Shown piece by piece: positions 53,604-63,803 of a stretch of DNA of 64,000 nucleotides. Source of the stretch: Prochlorococcus sp. AG-355-K03 (lineage in GTDB: Bacteria > Cyanobacteriota > Cyanobacteriia > PCC-6307 > Cyanobiaceae); NCBI GenBank assembly GCA_003278685.1, contig QCDS01000003.1, positions 22,401 to 86,400 on the forward strand. Reading direction: 5' to 3'. The notes below the pieces were generated by a model. The model saw only the letters and a list, made by a program, of their open reading frames with translations. It had not been told where the DNA came from and made no database searches. The number at the start of each line of letters is the position of its first letter. Within the stretch, counting starts at the first letter, position 1. The position numbers and the translations under genes were made by a program.

Positions 53604-54638
53604 ATGTCTTCTAATCTATCAAACGCTGAAATCCTAAATAATTTGTTGGAGAGAAGAGACCTTGATGAATTAACTTCTAGATCTTTAATGCAAAGATGGC
53701 TTAATGATGAAATTACAGATGTTGAAACTGGAGCTTTTTTGAGTGCTTTTAGAGCAAAAAGTTCTACAGGTGTCGAACTAAGTGCTATGGCTGAGGAACT
53801 TTTAAATGTTTGCGAATTGCCAGTAGCAAGACCAAATTTGTATTTAGTAGATACTTGTGGAACAGGGGGTGATGGAGCTAATACATTTAATATTTCGACT
53901 GCAGTTGCATTTGTAGCTGCATCTTGTGGGGCAAAAATTGCAAAACACGGAAATAAAAGTGCTAGTGGGAAAGTTGGCTCTGCTGATGTTTTGTTGAATC
54001 TTGGTTTGAATTTAAATTGTTCATTAGAAAAAGTAATCAAAGCAGTGAGTGAAATTGGGATAACTTTTTTGTTCGCACCTGTTTGGCATAAATCTTTAAT
54101 AAAACTTGCTCCATTAAGAAAGACTCTTGGAATAAGGACAGTATTTAATCAACTTGGACCATTGGTAAATCCTTTAAGACCCAATGCACAAGTTTTAGGT
54201 GTTGCTTCTGAGGATCTTTTAAAACCTATGGGAAGCGCGCTTTTAAAAATGGGTATGAATAGAGCAATAGTCGTTCATGGGTCTGGTGGCCTTGATGAGG
54301 CGTCGCTTCAAGGAGAAAATAAACTAGTATTTGTTGACAATGGTAAATTGCGGTTTTCAGAATTAAATATTTCAGATTTTAACCATGAAAATATATCTAA
54401 CGAAAAGCTTGTGGTTTCTGATCCTGAGTCTAACGAGGAAATATTAAAGTCTGTCTTAAATGGTTCTGGACAAAAATCTCATATTGATGTGGTTGCCTTG
54501 AACTCTGCTTTAGTGCTTTGGGCTGCAGGCATTGAGGATAATTTAAATGAAGGATTTAATAAAGCTTTATTTTCGATAAATCAAGGAGATCCTTGGAAAA
54601 AGTTTTTACTTTTAAAAAATTTTTTACATACAAATTAA
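53604..54638 (+). CDS. trpD: Anthranilate phosphoribosyltransferase
   Basis: 344 residues. The PRPP-binding motif [17 protein letters not shown] (about 85-101), [17 protein letters not shown] and [13 protein letters not shown] are typical. TrpD joins PRPP and anthranilate in tryptophan synthesis. Other trp genes are not near, as is normal for cyanobacteria. It precedes carA by 10 bp on the same strand. Confidence 0.96.
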   Translation: MSSNLSNAEILNNLLERRDLDELTSRSLMQRWLNDEITDVETGAFLSAFRAKSSTGVELSAMAEELLNVCELPVARPNLYLVDTCGTGGDGANTFNISTAVAFVAASCGAKIAKHGNKSASGKVGSADVLLNLGLNLNCSLEKVIKAVSEIGITFLFAPVWHKSLIKLAPLRKTLGIRTVFNQLGPLVNPLRPNAQVLGVASEDLLKPMGSALLKMGMNRAIVVHGSGGLDEASLQGENKLVFVDNGKLRFSELNISDFNHENISNEKLVVSDPESNEEILKSVLNGSGQKSHIDVVALNSALVLWAAGIEDNLNEGFNKALFSINQGDPWKKFLLLKNFLHTN

Positions 54639-54648
54639 TTACAAATTG

Positions 54649-55788
54649 ATGATTAATCCATATAAGAAAAACGCGAAATTAGTATTAAGTAATGGAATTG
54701 TATTCCCAGGATTCTTTTTTGGTGCTTCTGGTACAGCCATGGGTGAAATAGTTTTTAATACGGGTATGACTGGATATCAGGAAGTTATTACTGATCCAAG
54801 TTATTTTGGACAAATATTAACATTCACTTATCCAGAAATTGGAAATACTGGTATCAATTTCGAAGATTCAGAATCTAATATTAATGTTAAAGGAATAATT
54901 GTTAGAAATTTTTCATCTAATAGCAGTAATTGGAGATCTAAAAAGAATTTTAATCAGTGGTTAGTTGAGAAAAATATCATAGGTCTATATGGAATTGATA
55001 CAAGGGCTCTTGTTAAAATTTTAAGATCTAGTGGTGCTATGAATGGAGTTATTACCAACCTAGATACAAGTGATGAAAGTTGTTTAAAAATAATTCAGGA
55101 TACGCCAAAGATGGAGGGATTAAACTTATCAAAAGTTGTTTCAACAAAGCAACAATATTTATGGCAAAGTCATACGCACACAATTTTTGATTTAAGAAAA
55201 AGATATGATGAATCTTCTAAAAAGTTAAAAATAGTAGCAATTGATTTTGGAATTAAAAATTCAATTCTAAATAGACTCGTATCCCATGGTTGTGAAGTTT
55301 TGGTTTTACCCTCTCGATCTTCTCTAAAAGATGTTCTTTCTAACAAGCCTGATGGTATATTTTTCTCAAATGGTCCAGGCGATCCTTCTTCTGTTTCTGA
55401 AGGTATAGTTTTAGCAAAATCACTAATTGAATATGGTGAAATACCTATGTTTGGTATTTGCCTTGGTCACCAAATATTTGGATTGGCATTAGGAGGTTCA
55501 ACTTATAAATTACCCTTTGGACATCGTGGTTTAAATCATCCTTGTGGTGAAAATAATAAAATTGAGATAACTAGCCAAAATCATGGTTTTGCTATTGATC
55601 CCAATTCTCTCTCAAAGGACATAGTTAGAATAACCCACTATAACCTTAATGATAATACTGTGGCTGGCCTAGAGGTTAATAATAAGCCTATATTTAGTGT
55701 GCAATATCATCCAGAAGCAGGGCCTGGCCCACATGATTCAGATTATTTATTTAAAAAATTTGTTTCTCTAATGTTAGAAAGATGTTGA
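54649..55788 (+). CDS. carA: Carbamoyl-phosphate synthase small subunit
   Basis: 379 residues from the ATG at 54649 (a TTG one codon earlier is the first possible start). The N-terminal half has FPGFFFGASGTAMGEIVFNTGMTGYQE; the glutaminase half has FSNGPGDPS, the nucleophile in FGICLGHQIFGLALG, and QYHPEAGPGPHDS. It provides ammonia from glutamine to CarB, for arginine and pyrimidines. trpD is 10 bp upstream. Confidence 0.96.
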   Translation: MINPYKKNAKLVLSNGIVFPGFFFGASGTAMGEIVFNTGMTGYQEVITDPSYFGQILTFTYPEIGNTGINFEDSESNINVKGIIVRNFSSNSSNWRSKKNFNQWLVEKNIIGLYGIDTRALVKILRSSGAMNGVITNLDTSDESCLKIIQDTPKMEGLNLSKVVSTKQQYLWQSHTHTIFDLRKRYDESSKKLKIVAIDFGIKNSILNRLVSHGCEVLVLPSRSSLKDVLSNKPDGIFFSNGPGDPSSVSEGIVLAKSLIEYGEIPMFGICLGHQIFGLALGGSTYKLPFGHRGLNHPCGENNKIEITSQNHGFAIDPNSLSKDIVRITHYNLNDNTVAGLEVNNKPIFSVQYHPEAGPGPHDSDYLFKKFVSLMLERC

Positions 55789-55852
55789 CATATTGTTTTC
55801 TTTTGATTTGATAATTACATTTGATATATTAATTTTTTGGAGGTATTAGATC

Positions 55853-56215
55853 ATAGAAGATTTCCAGAAGTTAACCGTTTCTTTAAGAGGAAACCTTGAG
55901 GTTACAGCGAACATTATGGTTTTTACTTTTAAAGGCCAACTTGATGCTTTCTCAGAAAAACAATTTAAGACTTTTGTTACTAATAATCTAAAAAATGGCC
56001 TTCCATTTATTATTGATCTTACAAAAATTGATTTTTTAGATTCCTCGGGTCTTGGAGCACTTGTTCAAACTGCAAAAGAATGCAAAAAATCGAAACTTGG
56101 GTTCTCTATCGTTGGCAATTCGAGAGTTGCCCAAACAATTAAACTTGTACGTCTAGGGGATTTTCTTAACCTGAAGTCAAACCTTGAGGATGCATTAAAT
56201 TATTTAAAGAATTGA
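55853..56215 (+). CDS. STAS-domain anti-anti-sigma-type protein with probable non-AUG start
   Basis: 120 residues if started at the ATA at 55853 (ATC at 55850 also possible). The STAS fold needs the upstream strand (KLTVSLRGNLEV) before MVFTFKGQLDAFSEKQF; starting at the first ATG (55916) would cut the domain inside strand two. A perfect GGAGG lies at 55839-55843, 9 bases before ATA. An in-frame TAG at 55847-55849 excludes anything further upstream. The helix-turn with the phosphorylatable Ser is LDSSGLGALVQ. It overlaps the next gene's TTG by 3 bases. Confidence 0.75.
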   Translation: MEDFQKLTVSLRGNLEVTANIMVFTFKGQLDAFSEKQFKTFVTNNLKNGLPFIIDLTKIDFLDSSGLGALVQTAKECKKSKLGFSIVGNSRVAQTIKLVRLGDFLNLKSNLEDALNYLKN

Positions 56216-56610
56216 ATTATTGGATTCAAAACTTGGTTCCATATGGATCTCCCGAAGATATAGGTGTTATCCAACTTGCTTGGCTTGGAGATTCAGTATG
56301 GGAGCTCCACCAAAGACTAAGGCACGTTCATTTCCCTTTAAAATCTAAAGACCTCCATTTATCTGTAGTAAATGAAGTAAAAGCAAAATCTCAGTCAAAA
56401 TCATTAAGTCAAATTGAACATTTATTAAATTCAAATGAAATGGATCTAATTAGGCGTGCTAGAAATAAAACAAAGAGATATCCAAAATCTTCAGACCCCA
56501 CCATATACTCTAGAGCAACTGGTTTTGAAACTCTTATTGGCTGGCTATTTTTAAAAGATCCTCAAAGATTATCAACACTTTTTGAATATTTAGAATTAAA
56601 GATGAATTGA
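56212..56610 (+). CDS. mrnC: Mini-ribonuclease III
   Basis: 132 residues, an RNase III catalytic domain without a dsRNA-binding domain. LAWLGDSVWELHQRLRHV (22-39) carries the first acidic motif and FETLIGWLFLKDPQRL the second. Mini-III matures 23S rRNA in other bacteria. It begins at TTG 56212, which overlaps the TGA of the STAS gene (TTGA), so translation is coupled. The next gene starts 4 bp after its stop; both act on rRNA. Confidence 0.93.
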   Translation: MNYWIQNLVPYGSPEDIGVIQLAWLGDSVWELHQRLRHVHFPLKSKDLHLSVVNEVKAKSQSKSLSQIEHLLNSNEMDLIRRARNKTKRYPKSSDPTIYSRATGFETLIGWLFLKDPQRLSTLFEYLELKMN

Positions 56611-56614
56611 ATCT

Positions 56615-57619
56615 ATGAAAAACTCCTCAAATAAATTCCGCGGAAAAAATAAGAATGAGTACAAAAGAAATCCAGATTTTGGTTATTATTCAAAAAATAC
56701 AAATCGTTCAGAAAAAAATGATAAATTTTTGAACAATTCCTCTAAAAATAAGAAAGTTGAAAATTTAAAAAAAAATAATGAAAATAATACTTTTTCATCT
56801 TTAAAAAGAAGAAATCCAAGATATAAATTTAATTCAGAAATTCCTACTAAAAATTCTGATATGCATCAAGAGTTTCCTAAAAAGAGAAATTTTGATGATT
56901 GGATATGGGGTAAACATTCGGTTTACGAGGCTCTTAGTATTGATAGAGCGATTAATAGGATTTGGTGTACTTCGGAAATTTTTTCTTCTGACAAATTCTA
57001 TATTTTTCTTAAGGATCTTAAATCAAAAGGAGTTCTTATTGAAGAAGTCTCTTGGAACAGGCTTTCGCAATTGACATATGGTGCTTCACATCAAGGTATT
57101 GCATTGCAGTTAGCCTGCTCTAAAACAATATCCCTAGAAAAATTAATCGATTTTTCTAAAAATAATTGTCCAAATCCTATATTAGTCGCATTAGACGGTA
57201 TAACTGATCCTCATAATGTTGGCGCGATAATAAGATCAGCGGAAGCATTTGATTGCAAAGGTGTAATTATTCCTCAGAGAAGGTCTGCAGGATTGACTGG
57301 GACAGTCGCTAAGGTAGCTGCAGGAGCCTTAGAACACCTTCATGTTAGTAGAGTCGTTAACTTAAATAGAGCACTTGAGGAACTTAAGAGAAGTGGTTTT
57401 CTTGTTGTTGGCTTATCTGGAGATGGTCAAATGTCTATCTCAAATTTTCAAGAAAAAGCACCATTGGTTGTTGTAGTTGGCTCTGAAGATAAAGGTATTT
57501 CTTTGCTTACTCAAAAAAAATGCGATTTTATATTAAGTATTTCTCTTAAAGGTAAGACTTCAAGTTTAAATGCTTCTGTGGCGGCCGCTATATCTCTATT
57601 TCAATTGACAGGGAAATAA
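56615..57619 (+). CDS. rlmB: SpoU/TrmH-type 23S rRNA (guanosine-2'-O)-methyltransferase
   Basis: 334 residues. The first 85 residues are Lys/Asn-rich low complexity, then a substrate-binding domain starting at WIWGKHSVYEAL and the SPOUT knot: LVALDGITDPHNVGAIIRSAEAF, VVGSEDKGIS and ISLKGKTSSLNASVAAAI. It methylates a ribose in 23S rRNA (position 2251 in E. coli). The long basic N-terminus probably grips RNA. It follows mrnC by 4 bp. Confidence 0.92.
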   Translation: MKNSSNKFRGKNKNEYKRNPDFGYYSKNTNRSEKNDKFLNNSSKNKKVENLKKNNENNTFSSLKRRNPRYKFNSEIPTKNSDMHQEFPKKRNFDDWIWGKHSVYEALSIDRAINRIWCTSEIFSSDKFYIFLKDLKSKGVLIEEVSWNRLSQLTYGASHQGIALQLACSKTISLEKLIDFSKNNCPNPILVALDGITDPHNVGAIIRSAEAFDCKGVIIPQRRSAGLTGTVAKVAAGALEHLHVSRVVNLNRALEELKRSGFLVVGLSGDGQMSISNFQEKAPLVVVVGSEDKGISLLTQKKCDFILSISLKGKTSSLNASVAAAISLFQLTGK

Positions 57620-57672
57620 TTTTATTGTTTAAAATCAATGTTTTTAAAGACCATTAAAATGTTGTTGTTTCA

Positions 57673-57725
57673 ATACATTTATATGATTAATAAAAATTTA
57701 TTGAATTTTCACTACATAAATGTAT
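57673..57725. repeat. 10-bp inverted repeat upstream of the DUF1816 gene
   Basis: ATACATTTAT (57673-57682) and ATAAATGTAT (57716-57725) are exact reverse complements, 33 bases apart. They lie 40-92 bp before the DUF1816 start, in promoter territory, and could be a paired operator or a leader hairpin. The gap (57620-57764) contains nothing else clear. Confidence 0.4.
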
Positions 57726-57764
57726 AGAATTTAACAAGAATTATGGTCTAACAGGCCAATAAAA

Positions 57765-57980
57765 TTGATTAGAAACTTTGGAAACAAACTTGGTTTAGCC
57801 TGGTGGGCTAAGATTGAGACAGATCAACCTAGTAGTACCTACTGGTTCGGCCCATTTATTACGAAACGTAGTCTAAAAGAAAATATGTCTTCTTTTATTA
57901 AAGATCTTTCTGATGAAGGGTCTAAAAACATTAAACACAGTTTAGTACGTTGCAAAAAAGAAGAACCTTTAACTGTTTGA
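57765..57980 (+). CDS. DUF1816 family protein
   Basis: 71 residues from a TTG. NKLGLAWWAKIETDQPSSTYWFGPFITKRSL matches cyanobacterial DUF1816, a short family also found near phycobilisome-related genes although HL Prochlorococcus lacks phycobilisomes. Function is unknown. gatA begins 30 bp after the stop on the same strand. Confidence 0.82.
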   Translation: MIRNFGNKLGLAWWAKIETDQPSSTYWFGPFITKRSLKENMSSFIKDLSDEGSKNIKHSLVRCKKEEPLTV

Positions 57981-58010
57981 TAGCTTTGATTTTAAGGAAT
58001 AAATTAGAAA

Positions 58011-59459
58011 ATGGATTTTAATTCTTTAAGAAAAGAAATTAGTAGCAATAATTCTTCTGTTAAGGAATTAATTAATGATATTTTTGCCAAAATCGATCAT
58101 AAAGATCCTGAAATTAACTCATATATTTGTACTACAAAAGATAATGCTATCGCGCAAGCAGAGAACATTGATAAATTAATTCAAAATAAAGAAGACCTTC
58201 CTCCTCTCGCGGGGATGCCAATAGCAATTAAGGATAATATTTGTACTAAAGGAGTTGCAACAACTTGTGCAAGTAAAATGCTCAAAACCTTTGTTGCGCC
58301 TTATGAATCCACCGCTTCTAGTAAATTGTGGTCTTCAGGGGGAATTTGTTTAGGAAAAACTAATTTAGACGAATTTGCAATGGGTAGTTCCACGGAAACT
58401 TCTTTATTTGGTGTCACTTCAAATCCTTGGGATATTAATAGAGTGCCAGGAGGCAGTTCAGGCGGTAGTGCGGCTTCAGTTGCCGCTGGATTTTGTGCAG
58501 CGGCTATTGGTTCTGATACAGGAGGATCAATAAGGCAACCAGCTTCTTTTTGTGGCGTGGTAGGTCTTAAACCTACTTATGGCAGAGTTAGCAGATGGGG
58601 GCTTGTAGCATTTGCTAGCTCTCTTGATCAAATTGGCCCAATTACAAATACTGTCTCTGATGCGGCTGAAATTCTTTATTCAATTTCTGGTAAAGACCCC
58701 TTTGACTCAACATGTCTCGATAAGCCAGTACCAAATTATTTGACTGACTTAAATAAATCTATAAAGGGTTTAAAAATTGGAATTATTAAAGAATGTTTTG
58801 AACATCCTGGGCTTAATCCAGAAGTTAAGGAATCTGTTCTTTTTGGAGTTGATAGATTCCAAACTTTAGGGGCTGAAATTATCGAAGTTGAATGTCCTAG
58901 ATTTAATGATGGAATAGCGACATATTATGTCATTGCACCATCTGAAGCCTCAGCAAATTTAGCTAGATATGATGGAGTTAAATTTGGCTACAGATCGAAT
59001 GAAGGTTCAAACCTTATTGATATGACCTCAAAAAGTAGAGCTCAAGGATTTGGAGATGAAGTGCAAAGAAGAATTTTGATAGGAACTTATGCTTTGTCAG
59101 CTGGATATAGTGACGCCTATTATAAAAAGGCACAAAAGGTTAGGACCCTTATAAGAAATGACTTTAATAATGCTTTTAAGAAAGTAGATCTTTTATTAAC
59201 ACCAACTTGTCCAACAACCGCTTTTTTGAAGGGTGATTTCGTCAATGATCCACTTTCGATGTATTTGTCTGATCTATTAACTGTGCCTGTTAATTTAGCC
59301 GGACTCCCAGCAATCAGTATTCCTTGTGGTTTTGATACTAAAGGATTACCTATAGGAATGCAGTTAATAGGAAATGTATTAGAAGAAGATAGATTATTGA
59401 ATGCCGCAAATATTTTTGAAATAGATGCTCAGGTAATTAAGAACAGACCTTTATTTTAA
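58011..59459 (+). CDS. gatA: Aspartyl/glutamyl-tRNA amidotransferase subunit A
   Basis: 482 residues, amidase signature family. The catalytic Lys is in [14 protein letters not shown], and the Ser-cis-Ser region is [14 protein letters not shown] (about 151-164) followed by [22 protein letters not shown]. GatCAB converts Glu-tRNA(Gln) to Gln-tRNA(Gln). The length is normal and no defects are seen. Confidence 0.96.
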   Translation: MDFNSLRKEISSNNSSVKELINDIFAKIDHKDPEINSYICTTKDNAIAQAENIDKLIQNKEDLPPLAGMPIAIKDNICTKGVATTCASKMLKTFVAPYESTASSKLWSSGGICLGKTNLDEFAMGSSTETSLFGVTSNPWDINRVPGGSSGGSAASVAAGFCAAAIGSDTGGSIRQPASFCGVVGLKPTYGRVSRWGLVAFASSLDQIGPITNTVSDAAEILYSISGKDPFDSTCLDKPVPNYLTDLNKSIKGLKIGIIKECFEHPGLNPEVKESVLFGVDRFQTLGAEIIEVECPRFNDGIATYYVIAPSEASANLARYDGVKFGYRSNEGSNLIDMTSKSRAQGFGDEVQRRILIGTYALSAGYSDAYYKKAQKVRTLIRNDFNNAFKKVDLLLTPTCPTTAFLKGDFVNDPLSMYLSDLLTVPVNLAGLPAISIPCGFDTKGLPIGMQLIGNVLEEDRLLNAANIFEIDAQVIKNRPLF

Positions 59460-59543
59460 ATTAGTATTAATAATTAATTTGTAATCACAAAGTATAGATC
59501 TTTTAGAAATTTTCTCTATCTTGTATATATAAATTATTTGAAT

Positions 59544-62500
59544 ATGGGTTTCGTTCCTCTTCATAATCATAGTGACTACAGCTTACTTGATGGAGCCAGT
59601 CAAATTTCAAAAATTGTAGATAGAGCTTCTGATCTTGGAATGGAATCTATAGCTCTTACAGATCATGGAGTTATGTATGGTGTTCTTGATTTGGTCAAGA
59701 AGTGTAAAGAGAAAAGCATAAAGCCAATTATTGGTAATGAAATGTACGTGATTAATGGTTCTATTGATGATCCTCAACCAAAAAAGGAAAAAAGATATCA
59801 TTTGGTGGTATTAGCAAAAAATTATACTGGTTATAAGAATTTAGTTAAGTTAACAACAATTAGTCACCTAAATGGGATGAGAGGTCGAGGCATTTTTTCA
59901 AGACCATGTATTGATAAATCTCTTTTAAGCAAATACAGTGATGGCCTAATAGTTTCTACAGCTTGTCTTGGAGGAGAGATACCTCAAGCTATACTAAAAG
60001 GTAGATTAGACGTGGCAGAGGAAATAGCGCTTTGGTATAAAAAATTATTTGATGATGATTTTTATCTCGAAATACAAGATCACGGCTCTATCGAAGATAG
60101 AATTGTAAATGTTGAATTAATAAAAATTGGGAAGAAGCACCAAATAAAAGTCATCGCTACAAATGACGCACACTACCTATCAAACATGGATGTTGAAGCA
60201 CATGATGCATTACTTTGTGTATTAACAGGAAAACTAATAAGTGATGAAAAAAGATTGAGATATACCGGTACAGAATATATCAAAAGTGAAAATGAAATGC
60301 TTGAACTTTTTAAAGATCATATTGATGATGAATCAATTAATGAAGCAGTAAACAATACAGTAGAAATTTCTCAAAAAGTTGAAGTATTTGACTTATTTGG
60401 TAATTATAGAATGCCAAAATTCCCTCTGAAAGAAAATACAGATTCATTTTCTTTTCTATCACAATTATCTAATAAAGGTCTTTTAAAAAGACTTAAAAAA
60501 AATGATCTATCAGAAGTTAATGAGCACTATAAAAAAAGACTATCTTCCGAATTAAAAATTATTAAAGATATGGGTTTCCCTGATTATTTTTTGGTTGTTT
60601 GGGACTACATCAAGTTTGCTAGAGATAATTCTATCCCTGTAGGACCAGGTAGAGGTTCTGCAGCAGGCTCACTAGTAGCTTATGCTCTTCAAATCACAAA
60701 TATAGATCCTGTTGAGCATGGTTTGTTGTTTGAGAGATTTTTAAATCCAGCAAGAATGTCTATGCCAGATATTGACACTGACTTTTGTATTGATAGAAGA
60801 AATGAAGTTATTGATTATGTTACTGATCGTTATGGAGAGGATAAAGTTGCGCAAATAATTACTTTCAACAAAATGACCTCTAAGGCGGTTTTAAAAGATG
60901 TCGCGAGGGTTCTAGATATACCATATGGAGAGGCAGATAAATTGGCTAAGTTAATACCTGTTGTAAGAGGTAAACCTTATAAACTAAATCAAATGATTGA
61001 TAAGGATTCTCCTAGCCAAGAGTTTAGAGACAAATATATTAATGATAGTAAGGTGAAAAAATGGGTAGATTTGGCTTTGAGAATTGAAGGAACTAATAAA
61101 ACATATGGAGTTCATGCTGCTGGAGTTGTTATCGCATCAGATCCTCTAGACGAACTTGTACCTCTTCAAAGGAATAATGAAGGACAAATAATAACTCAAT
61201 ATTCAATGGATGATATCGAATCACTTGGATTATTGAAAATGGATTTCTTGGGTCTTAAAAATCTTACGATGATTGAAAAGACAGTTTCTCTTATTAATGA
61301 ATCTACTGGAAAGAAAATAAATATCGATGAGTTACCTCAAAATGATGGCAAAACCTTTGATCTTATTGGGAGAGGAGATCTTGAAGGTATTTTTCAACTT
61401 GAATCTTCTGGTATGAAACAGGTAGTTAAAGATTTTAAACCTAACTCTTTAGAAGATATTTCGTCCATACTTGCTCTTTATAGACCAGGGCCTCTTGATG
61501 CAGGCCTTATACCTAAATTCATTAATAGAAAAAATGGGAACGAAAAGGTTGATTTCCCTCATCCTTTTATTAAGTCAATTCTCACTGAAACCTATGGAAT
61601 TATGGTTTACCAAGAACAAATCATGAAAATCGCCCAAGACTTAGCCGGTTATTCTCTGGGTGATGCAGATTTACTTCGAAGAGCAATGGGGAAAAAGAAA
61701 GTTTCTGAAATGGTAAAGCATAGGAATATTTTTGTAGACGGTTCTATGAAGAAAGGTGTAAACGAAAAATTAGCAAATGATCTTTTTGATCAAATGGTTT
61801 TATTCGCAGAATATTGTTTTAACAAAAGTCATTCAACTGCTTATGGTGCTGTAACTTATCAAACTGCATTTTTAAAAGCTCATTTTCCTGTTGCATATAT
61901 GGCAGCCCTTTTAAGCGTTAATTCAGGCTCTAGCGACAAGATGCAAAGATATATTTCTAATTGTTATTCCATGGGAATAGAAGTTATTTCACCGAGTATT
62001 AATTTTTCTGGGGTTGATTTCACTATTAAGAATAATCAAATTTTGTTTGGGTTATCTGCAATTAAGAATTTAGGAGATTCTGCAATAAGAAATATAATTG
62101 AAAACCGAAATAGTTTTGGAACCTTTAAGTCATTATCAGATTTATGCGACCGTTTGCCCTCTAATGTTCTTAACAAAAGAAGTCTTGAATCTTTAATTCA
62201 TTGTGGAGCATTAGATGAGTTTTCAAATGATAATAATAGAGCTCAGTTATTGTCAGATCTCGAACATGTTATTGATTGGGCCTCCTCAAAAAATCGTGAT
62301 AGATTATCAGGTCAAGGAAATCTATTTGACTCTAAAGAAGAATTTTTTAATGTTGCTTTTTCCGATTCACAATTAGCTAAGGTTGATGATTATTCGCTTA
62401 TTGAAAAGTTAAAGTTAGAAAAGCAGCTATTAGGCTTTTATTTATCTGATCATCCTCTAAAGCATTTAACTAAGCCAGCAAAACTTATATCACCTATAAG

Positions 62501-63041
62501 CATTTCTCAGTTAGAGGAAGCAAAAGATAGAACCAAAGTCTCTTTAGTTGGAATGATACCTGATTTGAAGCAAATAACAACGAGAAAAGGAGATAGGATG
62601 GCTATAGTTCAGCTGGAAGATCTTTCTGGAAGTTGCGAAGCAATAGTTTTTCCAAAAACTTATCTTAGATTATCTGAATTTCTTTTGACTGATACTAGAT
62701 TATTGGTATGGGGAACAATAGATAAAAAAAGTGATAAGACTCAATTAATAATTGATGATTGTAGAGAAATAGATAACCTTAAATTGCTTATTATTAATCT
62801 TGAAAGTTCTCAAGCATCAGATGTAAGAGTTCAAAATACTTTAAGAGACTGTCTAACTAAATTTAAACCGGATAAAGGGAGATGTGGAATCAAGACTCCA
62901 GTTTTAGCTGCAGTAAGAAATAAAAATAGTGTTACCTACGTTAAATTTGGTGAACAATTCTGTATTGGAGATATTCAAGGTGCATTTAAATTATTAGAAG
63001 ATAAATCGTTCGATGTTAATTTGATATCTTTAGTTTCCTAG
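59544..63041 (+). CDS. dnaE: DNA polymerase III subunit alpha, intact
   Basis: 1165 residues from the ATG at 59544 (a TTG two codons earlier is possible). The PHP domain is VPLHNHSDYSLLDGASQI, the catalytic palm has GPGRGSAAGSLVAY and MPDIDTDFCIDRR, the beta-binding and OB parts follow (LLGFYLSDHPL; GDRMAIVQLEDLSGSCEAIVFP). The frame is continuous: no intein and no split, unlike many other cyanobacteria. The 3' end lies 1 bp from the convergent PAM68 gene. Confidence 0.96.
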   Translation: MGFVPLHNHSDYSLLDGASQISKIVDRASDLGMESIALTDHGVMYGVLDLVKKCKEKSIKPIIGNEMYVINGSIDDPQPKKEKRYHLVVLAKNYTGYKNLVKLTTISHLNGMRGRGIFSRPCIDKSLLSKYSDGLIVSTACLGGEIPQAILKGRLDVAEEIALWYKKLFDDDFYLEIQDHGSIEDRIVNVELIKIGKKHQIKVIATNDAHYLSNMDVEAHDALLCVLTGKLISDEKRLRYTGTEYIKSENEMLELFKDHIDDESINEAVNNTVEISQKVEVFDLFGNYRMPKFPLKENTDSFSFLSQLSNKGLLKRLKKNDLSEVNEHYKKRLSSELKIIKDMGFPDYFLVVWDYIKFARDNSIPVGPGRGSAAGSLVAYALQITNIDPVEHGLLFERFLNPARMSMPDIDTDFCIDRRNEVIDYVTDRYGEDKVAQIITFNKMTSKAVLKDVARVLDIPYGEADKLAKLIPVVRGKPYKLNQMIDKDSPSQEFRDKYINDSKVKKWVDLALRIEGTNKTYGVHAAGVVIASDPLDELVPLQRNNEGQIITQYSMDDIESLGLLKMDFLGLKNLTMIEKTVSLINESTGKKINIDELPQNDGKTFDLIGRGDLEGIFQLESSGMKQVVKDFKPNSLEDISSILALYRPGPLDAGLIPKFINRKNGNEKVDFPHPFIKSILTETYGIMVYQEQIMKIAQDLAGYSLGDADLLRRAMGKKKVSEMVKHRNIFVDGSMKKGVNEKLANDLFDQMVLFAEYCFNKSHSTAYGAVTYQTAFLKAHFPVAYMAALLSVNSGSSDKMQRYISNCYSMGIEVISPSINFSGVDFTIKNNQILFGLSAIKNLGDSAIRNIIENRNSFGTFKSLSDLCDRLPSNVLNKRSLESLIHCGALDEFSNDNNRAQLLSDLEHVIDWASSKNRDRLSGQGNLFDSKEEFFNVAFSDSQLAKVDDYSLIEKLKLEKQLLGFYLSDHPLKHLTKPAKLISPISISQLEEAKDRTKVSLVGMIPDLKQITTRKGDRMAIVQLEDLSGSCEAIVFPKTYLRLSEFLLTDTRLLVWGTIDKKSDKTQLIIDDCREIDNLKLLIINLESSQASDVRVQNTLRDCLTKFKPDKGRCGIKTPVLAAVRNKNSVTYVKFGEQFCIGDIQGAFKLLEDKSFDVNLISLVS

Positions 63042-63042
63042 A

Positions 63043-63492
63043 TTAACTTTTATCCTCGAAATTTTGAGTTGCAGGTTTAAAGGCAGCTTTTGCACGTTGT
63101 ATGTTCATTGGAATATTTTCAATACCAAAAAAAGATCCAGGCTCTTTATCCCAACTGGCCGATAATATTCCAAAACTCAATCCTGCAAGACCTAACAAGA
63201 AAAATAATGCTGAAATTGCAATAGTTGATGAAGGAGGTATTTCCGCAATATTTCTTGTGACGATAATATAACTAACAACAAAAACCGACATCCCTAATAT
63301 TGTCGGTATTCCTGCTGTAAAAAATATTCTTCTTGCCATTCTATCAGCAACATATTTAGGTATACCATTTGATGATCTCTTTGAGGTATTTATAGTATTT
63401 GCTGTTTTTTCTAGATTAGCAAAGGCAGTTTTCTCAGAATAATTTTTTTTCTTTTTAATTTGCGTCCTTTTTTTTGATTGCTTTTTTTTCAT
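63043..63492 (-). CDS. PAM68-family photosystem II assembly protein
   Basis: 149 residues. A very basic N-terminus (KKKQSKKRTQIKKKKNYSEK) is followed by RSSNGIPKYVADRMARRIFF and two membrane spans (about 60-80 and 90-110), with a C-terminal ASWDKEPGSFFGIENIP. This is the PAM68 pattern, which aids photosystem II biogenesis in thylakoids. It is 9 bp downstream of rpsO on the same strand. Confidence 0.9.
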   Translation of the reverse strand: MKKKQSKKRTQIKKKKNYSEKTAFANLEKTANTINTSKRSSNGIPKYVADRMARRIFFTAGIPTILGMSVFVVSYIIVTRNIAEIPPSSTIAISALFFLLGLAGLSFGILSASWDKEPGSFFGIENIPMNIQRAKAAFKPATQNFEDKS

Positions 63493-63501
63493 TAATTGAA
63501 A

Positions 63502-63771
63502 TCATCCTCTGATTCCAATTTTCTTTACTAGTTCTTGATATCTCTGAACGTTTTTGTCTTTTATGTAAGATAATAATCTTTTTCTTTTACCAATCATTCT
63601 TAATAATCCTTGCCTTGAAGCGAAATCATGAATATTTCCTTGGAGGTGGTCACTTAATTTCGATATTCTTTTTGAGAGCATTGCTACTTGAACTTCAGCT
63701 GAACCTGTATCAGTTGGATGTACTTGATGAGTTTCAATTAGCTTCTGTTTTTCAGCTGTATCTAATGACAT
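63502..63771 (-). CDS. rpsO: 30S ribosomal protein S15
   Basis: 89 residues, the standard length. Helix segments include [53 protein letters not shown] and [12 protein letters not shown]. It binds 16S rRNA in the small subunit. It lies 32 bp downstream of ruvA, whose stop precedes it on the same strand. Confidence 0.97.
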   Translation of the reverse strand: MSLDTAEKQKLIETHQVHPTDTGSAEVQVAMLSKRISKLSDHLQGNIHDFASRQGLLRMIGKRKRLLSYIKDKNVQRYQELVKKIGIRG

Positions 63772-63803
63772 AGAATTTATTTCTTTTATTCTATGATACT
63801 ACG

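Noticed and set aside
59544-63041. Possible split or intein-containing dnaE
   Set aside because: Many cyanobacteria split dnaE with an intein, but here one continuous 1165-residue frame covers PHP, palm and OB regions without an insertion.
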